DNA of 64,000 bases from Rhea pennata (taxonomy: Eukaryota > Chordata > Aves > Rheiformes > Rheidae). The notes beneath the pieces are model-generated. The model made no database searches, was not told the origin of the DNA, and saw only the letters and a list, made by a program, of their open reading frames with translations. The stretch spans positions 191,001 through 255,000 of the forward strand of contig NC_084671.1 in assembly GCF_028389875.1 (NCBI RefSeq). Direction: 5' to 3'. Shown piece after piece: positions 27,199-38,946 of the stretch. Position 1 is the first letter of the stretch. The number at the start of each line of letters is the position of its first letter. The position numbers and the translations under genes are program-made.

Positions 27199-30073
27199 CC
27201 TTTCCAACCAGGATGTGACCAGGTAATAAGGATTTGAGCATTTCCAGATGCAAAGAAGGAACTTCCAGGTTCAGGTTCAGAGACAGAAGTTGTGAAAAAC
27301 TTCTCGGCTTAAAGATGTTTGTTCTTGTGGAAGATACAAAAGTATAAGAATCTTAGTATGTAAGGAGAAACGAAGACAGAAAAAAACCTGCTGGAAACAA
27401 CAATCCAAGCATTAAAATCTGCCTTCACTGAACTTGATGGTAATTTGTGCTACATACTTCAACCTGTAACTAAGATTTCACTCAAGCAACAGTAATTTCA
27501 ATTTTCTCATGTTTTCGGGGCTCTACAGAACTGGCACAAATGTCATTTATAACTGAAATTTTCTTGTGAAACATCAGCTGCATTATCTGCCAGAAAAATA
27601 AACTACAAGTAGAACAAGGTATGAAAGCCACTGCTCCTAAGGGCAGAATACGTATGGAGGCACACTGCACATTACTGCATTCTTCAGAAATGCACTGTGC
27701 CACAATGAACGCTACAAGGCTCCAAAGACATACGGTAAGTAAGTGACAAGTATGTTTATTCCAAGAAAGAAGAGGAAGCTTACAAAAAATCAATAGCAGT
27801 GATAGCATCATTAGCATAATGAAGCTTCCCCTATAAGGCAGGAAAACCAGTTCAATCATTAGAAGAATAAAATTAGAAACATGAGGCAAATTTATCTCAA
27901 GCTTAAAGAAAATGACGTGGTTTTCACAGGCCACCTCTTGCTTGAATATCTAATTCTGTAATATTAGGAGGAAGAAGAAAATCTAAATTATACTCAATAA
28001 GAGAATGAAGATGCGAAACAGAATTGTGCACTCAGGGTGATAGGAGGAATTTGTAACTGCAGACAATCACAAGGTTGTGGAAATAATTCTGATCTTTTAC
28101 CTGTGGATTTTGACAAAAATTAGAGCAAAACTAGAAAATGCATACACATACACACAGAAATAATTAACAGACAATCCTGAATGGACCAGCTCCCTTTTTC
28201 TCCCATTTTGGAAATTACCTCAGTTGGGATTTTGGACATCAGTACTAATTATTAATTGTATTTCAGTGCTGTTTATATGGTCCACAGTAGGAGTGACGCT
28301 CTTTTGTTTTCTCTTTCAGGGATTGTGGTTTACAAAAAAGGGATTTTGAGTAATATGTAAGAAAATGTATTTTCTGCAAAGGAACTCCAAAAATAAATCT
28401 TACAAAAACTAAACAAATAAGCAGTAATAAAAAGATGCATTACTTACTTAAAGTAATATAAATCAGAGATTCATCAGAGATTTCTTAGTGGCCACACAGC
28501 TAGTTGGTACAGGTTGACAGTTACCTAATGGCCCCACTGTTAGAGTAAGTCTTGAGGAGAATGAAGGACTGGGTTTATTAAAGCCTTAACAGATGTTCCA
28601 TGTAGAAAAGAAAGCTTGAAGGCATTTGAGGGAGAAGCTAATGAACAGGCAATGGAGAAGGTGTGATCTTTGGTAAAAAGGAAAGTAACACAACACAATT
28701 AAAAACAGTAAGACAGCAGAGAAGTATAAAGCTAAGTTACAACGAAACTGTAAAAGTCCAATTTGTATGTAAAATAAATTTCTGTATCATTTTTCATCAA
28801 TCAAAGTTATAATGATACTTTTGACGTCACTTAAAACTACCAGCACAAGAATCAGAGCCAGGCTTCTTTTGGTTCTCATATATCTCCCTGCCCATTTCTC
28901 TTAATAAATATTCTTCATTAGTATGCTTTGCTTTTCTATATTCACAATATTAATGTGCAACTTAAAATACCACCTGTGCCAAGCTACATCTGTCACAAGC
29001 TCTTATCTGAACGGAAATGTCAAGAACAGGACAAAGGTCAAAAAAGATGCTAGAAAAGTTGTGTACGTTATTAGTCTGTTCTCAGAGACGAGGGGGATGT
29101 TCAGGAGCTGGGGGTGTTATAGGAGAAGACTGTGAAAGGGAAGCCCACAATACCTGGTTTTCTCTCAGACATTTTTTCCCTGTCTGCTTTCACATGCCTC
29201 ACTATATAGCTAGCCCTGAGATTTGATGGAGAAGTCTGTGAACAGAAAAGGGAATTAATTTCTCTTGCATGAAAGCTGTGGATAGTTGTGTGATGACTTC
29301 TACTTGGCACATACACAGCCCCAGTAATGAAGTCCTAATCTTTTAGCATTTCCCCCATATGCATTCCACATCTACACATTTCATAGCAAAGGGGTGGCTG
29401 GTTTGAATCGCTAGCAAAGAGCAATGGAGTCTGTCCCCTCTGCACATCTGTTGACATTCATTTGTGTTTATCATATTGATATCAGAGCTGGGAGAGAAAC
29501 ATTTCTTAGGTCTTTTTTTTTTTTTTTTTTTTCCTCCCAAGGGAATTTGTTCCAGAGTCAACCAGTCCATATCTACTCCTCAATGGAAGGACATAACACT
29601 GTGTTAATGTGTGCCTCTTCAACAAGGCAACTTTCCAGGGCTGTTTTATGCAGAAAGTTCCTTCTGTATTTTCTTGTTTGAGAACAATATTTGACCATAT
29701 AAACAAAGACACACATACACACAAATTTACATGCAGCAGTAGAGACTTCACAAGGCTTGGTTTCAATTATGCTACTGTAAGTCCAATCCTACTAGTAAAT
29801 TCATCACAAAATTCTCCCTGACTTAACTGGAAGAAGGATCAGAACTTCTAACAAAAATTTATGAAACTCCAGATACTCAAACTACATTTAAGATAGAAAA
29901 CCAGCTACAAAAAATCACAAAAGCATGAACTCATTACCTTAGGTCATAATCATCTAACAAGTTCGCTGATTCAAGAACTGACCAAGACACAGCTGTCTAC
30001 AATTAAAAATGAATAAATGCATCAAAAGTACTTGTTAAGACACATTCATCTATTTAAGTCAAAATACGATTAC

Positions 30074-30173
30074 CAAGACCAATATTTGTAGCAAGCACTT
30101 GACTTGATGCAACACAGCCATGAGTACAAACCACAGGAGACCTTCGGGAAAAGAATCTGAGCTGAGATGCCAT
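30074..30173 (-). pseudogene. GGT-like exon 1 with start codon
   Basis: ATG is at 30171-30173 on the minus strand. The exon encodes MASQLRFFSRRSPVVC and then THGCVASSQVLATNIGL, the usual N-terminus of this family, and ends CTTG|GTAATC in phase 1. The split Gly/Asp codon joins to AT of exon 2 to read GLDILKNGG. The usual Pro after SSQ is Val here. No transmembrane anchor or signal peptide is present. Confidence 0.8.
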
Positions 30174-33100
30174 TTCCAAGCCAAGGGAATAATGTTGTGA
30201 CCCAAGAGCGAAGAATCTGAAAGAGAAAGATATATCAAAACCAGTGGAGAAAGACTATGCACTTGCTGACAGCAGATGTATGACAAATGACTACCAATGA
30301 TAGCTCCAGGCCTGGCCTCTTATACTTTAATGATTTCTGCAGAAATGTCACCTAAAGCATTTCTCAGGCCAGTCCATCTGCATCCAGGCCAGTGGAATTT
30401 GAACAGGAAATCTAGAAATGACACAGGCAAGTATTGTGTTAATCATGCTTTGTCATCTGGGAAACAGTTACAGATCAGTGACAAATTTAATCTTTATTCA
30501 AATTACTCCTTTTCCAGGCATGCAATGCTCTGGCTGAATGGACTCTGATCATTGGGTACAATGTGCCAGGAGCCACCCAGGCACCAGCAACTAACACTGG
30601 TGAGGCCACAGACAGCTGCAGCGGGTGTGTGTGCGGGTGTGTGCGTGCACGCGCGTGTGCATGCGTGCATGTGAGAGTGTATGTGCAAGAGTGTGTGAGT
30701 GCACACACACGTGTGGCAGCTGCAAACAGCAGCATTTTACATGCTCTGTACTTGCTTTAAGAACAGGAACAAGGAGCTCAGAATGACTTTTGTCAAGAGC
30801 AGGTAAGATTCTTAGACCAGAAGCATTCTGGTGCCTCTGCAAAGAATCTCCTATGGATGGATATGTTTTTTCTCATTTTGAATGCCTCCAGGGTCACTTT
30901 AGATATGCTTGATGTACTCACTTACATTAAGTATTTAGGATAATTTCTGGCGGTCTCATTGATGAAATCATTTGGAAATGTTTGCATTGCTAACAACAAG
31001 AAATTAAGCACATAACAGTCAGACAAAAGGACAGAAAATTCCCATTTCAGTTGCACAGACTAAAAATAACCCATGGTCAGGTTCCAGGTGGTTGTCATGG
31101 TCAAACAAACTATAACCTATTCCAAATCTGCAATATTAATATAAGAGAAAAAGAAATACATACTGCTTTTGAGCAGATCAGCATTAAACTGCATCACATC
31201 ACCATACAATATCAGAGAGATCACCAGTAAAACCATTAGTGAGAAATATGTGACAACAAAATAAAGAAACTTTTTGTTGTAATAGTACTGGAGAGCAAAG
31301 TAGCTCTCATCTTGCTAGATTTCACTACAACACTGAAACCTAATGTTGGCATATTGGCTACTACAGGATTTTTTTAAAAATGGTTGTGATTAATCTTTAG
31401 TGTATATAAAAATAATTTCATTGGGTTCTGATCTGGCTGTGTCACCAGTACAGGCTTTGGTCACAACGGTTTGTTGGCACTGTTGCCTGTATTCAGTAAT
31501 AATGTGCTGTTTAAACGGGCAATGGTACTTACAAAGTTATGACACACTAGTTATAAAGCAAATTGCAAAACTTGCATTAGTGTGATTTAACGTTTTCATC
31601 ATTAACTACAGGTCACTCCCACTATACGATTTCAGAAGGAGCCAGCTAGGTTTTTTACTGAACACCCTGCCCAAAACCCCTATGCTGTCTCCCATCCACT
31701 AGAAAGAATACTTAGGATTTTTGCTATTTATTGCTAGACTGCCTGTCTTTGAAAATTCACTACATGGATCAAGAACAAGCCACAAACAACTCAAAAAAAA
31801 GCTTGTTTCAAGTTTGAATGAAAAACTCCTGAGCTTTATCCACTGAACAAAATGGAAATCAGTTACCATCTCAAAATTCATGGAATTTTCATGGTCCACA
31901 CAAAAACCACAGTGGAATAGCATCTATCACTGTTTGCCACGCATGAAGACTGGCATGAAAGTTATTGTACAATAAATTTTACAACACAATACATCAAGTC
32001 TGAGTATAAAAGAGTAGGTATCCAGTATCTGTTAGAAGGCTGCAGGGCCTGCTTGAACAGAGATGTTCATTTCAACAAACATTTACATCTACTCGTTTCA
32101 TATATACACTGTCTCAAATCCACTTTGTAGCTTATTTTGGCTTTTTTTTTTTTTTATTACAACAAAGATTTACTAATCTGCAACCAGTTTTCTTCCCCCA
32201 GATATGCTCCTGCTTTCACAAATATATTTACAGGAATGTAATAGGAGGTATGGGAGCTGACTTAAAAATTGCTGGAGTGAAGAAGTGTCTTTCAAAACAG
32301 AAGTTTTGTTGAACGTAGCCAACTCAGCACATCTACACTGGAAGTTCTCATTCCATTTAGATTGGGTCTCATGTAAAACCTGTGTTAGATTATTTGCAGA
32401 CTGGCTTTATTGTAATGGGTTCTGCATCCTACAGACATTTTATGCCTCTCTAACTGGAAACACTCCCAAAATGTGTAGGGTGTTAGCATGCGCAAAGTTA
32501 TAATTATGGGCATGTAAGATGCATAAGCACTATTGCTCTGATCTTCCAACTTGTTACGCATGGACACCCTGAGCAAAAGTTGCATGCTCAGATAATGAGG
32601 CTTTGTTTCAGCTCTGAAGTCTACTTGCCACATTTAGTGTAATTTTAAGTGTATATTTTGCTTGAGTGCAGATGTAATACTGGGCTTTACAGGAACACAT
32701 CATCCTTAGCGAACACAAAATGACACAACATAAGGAAAGAGTCCACTGAAACTTTTTTGAACTTTCTCCTTTTTTCAGACATACCAGACACAAAGCACTG
32801 ACTCCATAATAAGCTATTATATATTGGAAATCTGAAAGTTATTTGAGTGCTTCAAAACAAGGAATTATTAGCTTAACCTTCCTAAATAAAAGAAAATTCA
32901 GTAGAACTTCTCCATTGCATATGGCTATCATTAACATAAACCCATTCACTATGTATTTTCACTTCAGTCTCTACAAAGAAGTATTTTGCAGCATGAAGAC
33001 AGATAGAGTATTGTAAAAATGATGATCCAGAACTAAGAAGGATATTTACTCATGACCTGAACCCAGATAACGGATGTCTCATCCACATTAGTAGAATATT

Positions 33101-33198
33101 AACAGAGGTTATTGGTTGTCATGGTAAAACGAGAGGCTGAACTAAACGTAATTTCATTTATGGAGGTTCAGAAAATTGACATCATGGCAGTGAGAGCT
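30174..33198. other. Intergenic region between the head-to-head GGT-like pseudogene and TM4SF4
   Basis: About 3.2 kb separates the two divergent start codons. The left part should hold the promoter of the pseudogene, but I see no TATA box or CpG island directly upstream of 30173. A GT-rich simple repeat lies at 30621-30716. The rest is AT-rich with short meaningless open frames. Confidence 0.55.
30621..30716 (+). repeat. GT/GC-rich imperfect microsatellite
   Basis: This is an almost pure alternating purine-pyrimidine tract of GTGTGT, GTGCGTGC and CACACACG units. It includes several CG and GCGC steps, which favour left-handed Z-DNA. It lies about 450 bases upstream of the pseudogene start codon. 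Confidence 0.85.
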
Positions 33199-33206
33199 TA
33201 TAAATA
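33199..33206 (+). promoter_or_regulatory. TATA box of TM4SF4
   Basis: TATAAATA lies about 200 bases upstream of the TM4SF4 start codon. It predicts transcription start near 33228-33236 and a 5' UTR of about 170 bases without an intron. A TATA promoter fits a tissue-restricted gene; TM4SF4 is known from liver, intestine and pancreas. Confidence 0.65.
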
Positions 33207-33400
33207 GCCAGCACACCACATTACTGACAGAATGCTCCCTTCAGAGACGGTGCAGCAGTCCACAAGCTCAGTTCCTCTAAAGGCATAGCAGAAGTTGGAT
33301 TTTGTAAAATACACTGAGAAGCTCCTTTTTAAAACACTGCTGAGAACCTCAGAGAGATTTTTTTCCTTTGTCTTTGCATTTGCAATTTCTTTAAAAAAGC

Positions 33401-33574
33401 ATGTGCACTGGAGATTGTGCTAAGTGCTTGGGAATCACTCTAATCCCCCTGGCTGTGTTATGTACCCTCGCTAACATTTTGCTGTTTTTCCCTGGAGGAA
33501 AAGTGGTCGACAAGAACGAACACATTACAGATGAGGTTTGGTACTTTGGAGGGATCGCGGGATCTGGTTTATTG
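33401..33574 (+). CDS. TM4SF4: TM4SF4 coding exon 1
   Basis: The exon runs from ATG to TTATTG|GTGAGT, 58 codons, phase 0. It encodes the short inner N-terminus, TM1 and the first outer loop ([19 protein letters not shown]). The start matches the MCTGxCAxCLG beginning of the family. Confidence 0.92.
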
Positions 33575-36500
33575 GTGAGTATATAAATTCAGTTATTCCC
33601 ACCATTTTCCCCCCATCCAAACCCAGACTTTGAGTTATTGCTTTGTCCTCAGCATCTCAAATGTAGGTTCCAACAATGCAAATACTTTTTAAAACAATAA
33701 ATAAATTATCCAATAGATTTGCTATAAGTAATTTAATTTAGTAATAAGAAAAAAAAGACATAGAACAATTGTATTTAAAAGCAAATGTAACTTGAAATCA
33801 TCTCAATTCAAACTATATTTCTGTTATTGGTAGATGATCTTTCCTGCCTTGGTGTTTTTGGGCCTTAAGAATAATGATTGCTGTGGATGCTGTGGTAATG
33901 AGAGCTGTGGAAAGAGGTTTGCGGTAAGTGAAAGGCATTGTGGAAAAAAAGTAAAAGTTAAATTGTTACTAATAAAGACATACGTATCTTGTGCCCACAG
34001 TCATTGAGAGACTGAGTATCTGTCCAGAGAGTAAGACACATAGCCCTGCCATTTGTTTCAGTGCTGGGAAGTAGAAATAGCAGGATTTCAAAATTGCACT
34101 GTACATTTGATGTTGCCACAGGTACCATAACTGTAATGCCATTTTGCTCGCACAATATATTTATAATAGATGCTACTAAAAGAAATTTCTGAAAAAACTC
34201 TGCTTTGTTTTCCTCTGTGTTAGTTCTCTCTCCAATCATTTTTGTCAGCAGTTCTAGTATTACTTTGACAGTTGCACAAGCTCTGTTACATTACCAGTTC
34301 ATCACACATCCACGCAATGGGCTGGGAGTATCTTATTAGGTTCACAGAAAAGCTCAGTTTGGAAGGGACTTTGGGAGATCATCTAGTTCCTCACCTGTGA
34401 GGTCAGACCAAGTTTGATTTTGAAGTAATAGCCTCCTTTTACAGAACAGGTAGAAAGTTTTAAATGAATACCTTAAGACGCTAGTAAACATTTCAAACAT
34501 TTTTGTTTAGAAGTGAAACAAACAGTAAATAAATCTCTACTAGGAAAGTCTGTCCTTTAGTTGAGATGCATTCTGTTTGGCACAAGTGGATCTTTAGAAA
34601 GGAACAGCTTTTCAGTTAATGCCCCCCCCCCCAAAAAAAAAAAAAAAAGGAAAAAGAATCATGACTGTGAGAATAACTCTCTCCAAGAGGCCATCTCCAA
34701 AAAGCAGGTGTAGTGTGGGTTTTCTTTTGTGGGGGAGGATGGAGCTTACATGGGAGAACCAGGCAATAAAATAACAAATATAATAAAAGGCAGAAAATGG
34801 GAAACAAGTTTCTATATATGCGGGGGGGGGAGGCGTTTCAAAAAAGATAGACTACTGCATATTTGACCTAGTAACCACAACTGTTTTAAACCAGCACATG
34901 ATAATTACTGTTTTTCTTTCACACTGTACTGTTTGTAACATCCTTCCAAGACTTTTCTACACTGAAAAATCTCTCTCCTGCTCCACACCATTCTATGGTA
35001 AGGGAGAAATACAGCTTCTAAATATCTCTTATAATGAACGTGGAGCCAACACTTCCAATTTTGAAGGCTTTTAGAATGACAGCCAAATAAAGAGTCTGAA
35101 ATTTAGAAGCCACGTATTTCTCTTCACAAAAATCTTATTATCAAATTTCTGTTAGAAGTGACCTTAGATTAGATTAGTTTAAATTTGAAGACCACAAATA
35201 CCAACACCTACCAAACTATTAATGTTTTGATGCTAGGCTTCCACTCACAGCTCTGCAATTCAGCTGAACTTGGAACATGTTATGTGAACAAGGTGACCAA
35301 CTACGAGTGCCTTCTGCCTCTACTCACACCAGACAGACATGAGCCACTGTAGGCTAGAAGCTATAGCATATGTAAGCACAGCACTGTCCCTGAAGTAACC
35401 TGTATTCTGTGTGCACTACCTTGTTGATGACCTTGTTAATGCTGTAGCTCGCTGAGAGACAGGGAACACGGGAACATCAACACAGTCACAACATCCTATT
35501 AAGAGAGTTCTGAAGAATCTGGTTCATTTCTGGTCAGCTGAGAGCCCGTGGTGGACAGCATCCCTCTGTGTGATGCAGGCTTATTACATCATGACCAAGA
35601 ACTGAATTTGTTCCTGTATGCTAACAGAAACACCATTATTATGGTGTCCACTACATTAACATAAACTTGAAGCTAGCCTTGTAACTAAAATAACAAAAAA
35701 AAAAAAAATGCATTTTAACACTCAGGCAACAGTCTTGGTGATGAGGTCTGAATAAAAGTTCATAGACCTGATAGTGCGTGTGGTTTTATTATCCACCTAT
35801 ATCACTTTGATCTAATACAAGACACCTTTACCCACAAACTATTACAGTTAACCAAATGCTTCAAAATTCAAGTAGGGCATTAATTTTTACATGATTTATT
35901 TATATATTTGCATATACAAAAAAAGGCTTAATGGAAAGCTAGGAAAACAAAGGCATCCTGACATCTTCTAGTAATTCTAATTGCACTACTAGAGCTCATG
36001 AGGACAAGCACAGATGAGAAGATAGAGAAGAGTATACTAATTTGACACTTGAAGGGAAGACTCAGGAAGGCACAATATAATCAACTAGTCCAACTATGAC
36101 CAAGATGCCAAAACTAACCTGTAAAGCTACTGATGATTTTTTTTAACTGCCAAAGAGCTCCAGAACTTCAGTCTTCCTTATAATCTCTTCTGAAAGACAG
36201 CAACTCCACTGAAACAGGGTACCTTGAAGAACAAAAGAGGTTTGTGAACAACAGAAGAGGTTTGTTGACTAAACACTGTCTGAATAAGCGTGCCATCTAC
36301 TGTTTTAGCATCAAGTCCTTTACTCTTGAGGCAAATGGTACTCATATCTCTTAAAGTGTCTAGATATCAGTGCACACATGCATTATGTATTAAGTTACAT
36401 CTACATAATAAATGTTTTTTAGCTGTTCAAGAGTTTACTGAGCTGAGTTTACAGAATGTGCACTCACATTAATAGGGCACGTTTCACCATTTGAATGAGA

Positions 36501-38760
36501 ACAAAAATAACTTTACTTTTCTCTCTGTCAGATGTTTTCTTCTATAATATTTGCTGCAGTCGGAGTTCTAGGAGCTGGATACTGCTTTGCTTTGTCAGCA
36601 GTAGCCCTAAACAAAGGCCCTAAGTGTGAAATTGGGCAAGAGTGGGCCTATCCTTTCCAGAACGGGTAAGGCAAGACAATTAGACAAAAAAAGTTATACA
36701 CGCTTCAAGTTTGTGATATAACTTCCAAATCTGTTATGTAAAAATAGCAATTATAGTATCTGTCACCAAAACACAGCTGCTCTTAGAAGAACCAGCAATG
36801 AACAGCAATACTAAATAAGACTGAAGAGCGAGGGTGTAAGTAATAACATATCTAATTGAAATTACTGAGTTTCAAAGGAGCCAATAAGAAGAAATGCACA
36901 GAGTTCTAGTTGATTCTTAGGGTTATCAGCAGTATACGTGGCTAAATTCCAGCTAAACAGATAGCAGTAACATCCTATATTGAGATTTGATGGTCTTCAG
37001 AGAATTAGTATTTATGTCATTCTATCTTATGGGATTTGGAAGTTGTCTGTTTTCATACGCCACAACTAAAACATGTCTGCTCTCATGCATATGTATCACT
37101 TCCAGCGAGGTGGTGTGAAAGACAACAATCCCTAATGATTCAGCTGCTGAGAGCTGTAATATTGTGTGCTACATATTATTTGCTTGTGGGCCAACGGGGG
37201 CTGGAAATACTGCTTTAGTCTAATTCTCGGAGTCTTTATGTAAAGATATGCTCTATTTCCACCATACTCTTTGGCTGCAGTCAAGGAACCCCTTGATGAA
37301 AACACAGGAAACAAAGCAGCACTGAGAAAATCCAGAGGAAATATAATCAATAGTTGAGCAGTTCCCATTTAAATTAAAATATAAAGATAAAAATTAGGAA
37401 AAATACCTTTACATCATTTTGCTGTTCATTAGATGAGGCATCTAAAATAGCAAAGGTTGCTCTTTTCTGTTCAGTGGGCCAGATGTGACTGTTTTTGTAG
37501 CATGTTATGATTTGTTAGAAAAACTGAAGTTCTTGTTCTTTTATCATACTGCTATCTCCTTTGTTGTTTTACTTACAATGCAATACAGTAAATTGAAGAT
37601 AAATATTTAAGTCATTGCTTCCCTCTTCACAACCACATTCTGATGCCCTGGATTACATGCCCCAATCCAAGATCACAGTTTTAACATACATAACTAATTA
37701 ATAATGTAATTAGATAAAATCCCTGGCTTTCTGCCATGAAGGAATTATAGGAGGTGCCATATTCCCAAGGAAGCCCTCAAATACAAGTATGCTTTCTAGG
37801 CATATTTACAGTACCACTGGATGTCAGCACTGCTCCATTCAACACTGTAACTAAAATGACATTAATCAGTAGGAAACTCTATTTCAAACAAAAGACGCTA
37901 GTAGGGACAAATATCAGTTTGGCAAATATCTGGCTACGGTCTTATTTCATAATTTCTTCTTCACAAAATACCAGGAAGTATTTGATTGTATTTAAAACAT
38001 AGAGACTTACCCTTGATTGTTGTTCTCCAATGTCTTATCTTTTGAAACCAATTACTTCACTTGATCTAGAAATTAAAAATGATGTACTAAGTATTGATCG
38101 TAGTATAATTATTTTGTACAGTACTAAAGCTAACAAAACTTTGGTCACATCAGATTACAATAGTAACAACCAGCTAGCCATATCAGCCCGCCTTTCTTTG
38201 CCTCCTTTGTAACTGCTTTGTTTTTCCCCTCACACACAGGGATTATCTAAGTAACCACACAATCTGGGACAAGTGTAAATCACCTGAAAATATAGTTCCT
38301 TGGAACTTGACCTTATTTTCCTTGCTGCTAGTCATGAGTGGGATCCAAGCAGTGCTCTGTGGCATTCAGGTTGTGAATGGACTCTTTGGAACAGTCTGTG
38401 GGGACTGCAAATGTTGTGGATGCTGTGGGGTGAGCAATTACGTTTTTTTTTTTTTTTTTTTTTTTTTAATCATTTTGTGTACTAATAATCCTGATTAGCT
38501 GACAGTCTGAAAAAGTAAACTAGACTTCCTCCAGGACTATAGTCATGTTATTTAACATTAACTAGACTAAGTACAGTTAAAACCTTACAGTGTTACCACA
38601 CGCTGAAAACACCATTTCAGTCCTTTTACATACTTATGGGGTTTATCTAACAACTTCCCACAGCCTCTGGAAAACAATAAAATCCTCTGAAAGTCACAGA
38701 AATGGCAAGAACTAAGTTACCTCTGTGCTTTTATTTTTCCAGGGAGATGGAGCTGTCTAA
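33401..38760 (+). CDS. TM4SF4: TM4SF4, transmembrane 4 L6 family member 4, complete, five exons
   Basis: The spliced CDS joins 33401-33574, 33834-33923, 36532-36665, 38240-38429 and 38743-38760. All introns are GT-AG and the phases fit, giving 201 residues (human TM4SF4 has 202). L6-family proteins are four-pass surface membrane proteins that act as scaffolds for receptors and integrins; TM4SF4 has been linked to hepatocyte and islet proliferation. The N-terminus [11 protein letters not shown] leads into TM1 (about residues 10-30, [13 protein letters not shown]). Next come TM2 (about 48-70, [19 protein letters not shown]), the Cys-rich [15 protein letters not shown] loop, TM3 (about 90-115), a large outer loop with a possible N-glycan site NHT at 138-140, and TM4 (about 155-180). 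The tail is CCGCCGGDGAV. The human C-terminus is nearly the same, which separates this gene from TM4SF1 and TM4SF18. It is convergent with WWTR1, as in mammals. No lesion was seen. Confidence 0.95.
33834..33923 (+). CDS. TM4SF4: TM4SF4 coding exon 2
   Basis: The exon follows TTGGTAG and runs 30 codons to GCG|GTAAGT. It encodes [15 protein letters not shown] and the Cys-rich [15 protein letters not shown] inner loop, which is diagnostic for the L6 family. Confidence 0.92.
34340..34405 (-). repeat. Short CR1 3' fragment
   Basis: AAGCTCAGTTTGGAAGGGAC and GGGAGATCATCTAGTTC match the CR1 tail in reverse orientation. The copy is short and diverged. Confidence 0.65.
36532..36665 (+). CDS. TM4SF4: TM4SF4 coding exon 3
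   Basis: The exon follows CTCTCTGTCAG and ends AACGG|GTAAGG in phase 2. It encodes TM3 ([17 protein letters not shown]) and the start of the large outer loop ([18 protein letters not shown]). Confidence 0.92.
38240..38429 (+). CDS. TM4SF4: TM4SF4 coding exon 4
   Basis: The exon follows CACACACAG and ends GGG|GTGAGC in phase 0. It encodes [19 protein letters not shown], the [11 protein letters not shown] start of TM4, and [15 protein letters not shown] with the CKCCGCCG tail. A run of 25 T begins 13 bases after the donor. Confidence 0.92.
38743..38760 (+). CDS. TM4SF4: TM4SF4 coding exon 5, five residues and stop
   Basis: TTTTTCCAG is followed by GGA GAT GGA GCT GTC TAA, encoding GDGAV and a stop. 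The human protein ends GDGPV, so this very short coding end is supported by homology. Confidence 0.88.
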   Translation, partial: GDGAV

Positions 38761-38940
38761 AGAATATGAATATTGCAGAACACCCTTCTGATCCGAGAAG
38801 ACTCCCTTTTGAAACAGTTCTATAAAGCACCCCTCATACATTGTCTCTGGCTAAGAAGATCAGGATGAAGGGCACTCCCCTCCACTCACGTTATGAAGCT
38901 CTGACTTCCCTTCTAGCCTTCCTGCAACCCCTCATTATGG

Positions 38941-38946
38941 AATAAA
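38941..38946 (+). promoter_or_regulatory. Poly(A) signal of TM4SF4
   Basis: AATAAA lies 180 bases after the TAA stop, so the 3' UTR would end near 38960-38970. It is the first canonical hexamer downstream of the stop. Confidence 0.6.

Larger units (their letters stand above)
7017..30073 (-). other. Introns of the GGT-like pseudogene
   Basis: The ten introns are roughly 1.0, 1.2, 1.9, 1.7, 0.6, 4.6, 5.3, 1.0, 1.6 and 3.0 kb, listed from exon 11 back to exon 1. They are AT-rich with A/T homopolymers (for example 9198-9215, 9694-9715, 11119-11159 and 29513-29532). Apart from the CR1 copy and simple repeats listed separately, I see no further genes in them. Exons outside the eleven given cannot be excluded where the protein is poorly conserved. 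Confidence 0.6.
6772..30173 (-). pseudogene. Gamma-glutamyltransferase / glutathione hydrolase-like (YwrD type), eleven exons, inactivated
   Basis: Members of this N-terminal-nucleophile hydrolase family remove the gamma-glutamyl group from glutathione and related peptides. The precursor cuts itself before a Thr, and that Thr becomes the nucleophile. Translated exons, 5' to 3', are 30074-30173, 26947-27100, 25219-25372, 24031-24239, 18586-18738, 13929-14016, 13187-13358, 11324-11494, 9255-9420, 7980-8064 and 6772-7016. They give the family's blocks in order: [83 protein letters not shown] (nucleophile Thr), [23 protein letters not shown] and LFGRGQIITKG. There is no signal peptide, which fits the cytosolic YwrD-type rather than membrane GGT1. 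Four defects are visible: donor GT to AT after exon 2, a two-base frame break at the start of exon 4, TAA inside exon 5, and donor GT to AT after exon 10. Family membership is strongly supported. Loss of function is inferred from these lesions, and assembly errors or rare non-canonical splicing cannot be excluded. Confidence 0.85.
33575..38742 (+). other. Introns of TM4SF4
   Basis: The four introns are about 0.26, 2.6, 1.6 and 0.3 kb. They contain a CR1 fragment (34340-34400), a C11-A16 homopolymer block (34622-34648), a G-run near 34822 and a T25 run (38443-38467). No other coding exon was recognised in them. Confidence 0.7.

Noticed and set aside
29938-29996. A 59-base segment on the minus strand with good acceptor (CTGTAG) and donor (AG|GTAATG), reading TAVSWSVLESANLLDDYDL
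   Set aside because: It looks like an exon, but inserting it between exons 1 and 2 of the GGT-like gene would break the frame, and the peptide matches nothing I recognise. The splice-like signals may be chance. Transcript data would decide.
37036-37218. A 60-codon plus-strand frame in TM4SF4 intron 3 with a hydrophobic stretch
   Set aside because: All TM4SF4 exons are accounted for by homology, and this frame has no fitting splice phase or family similarity.
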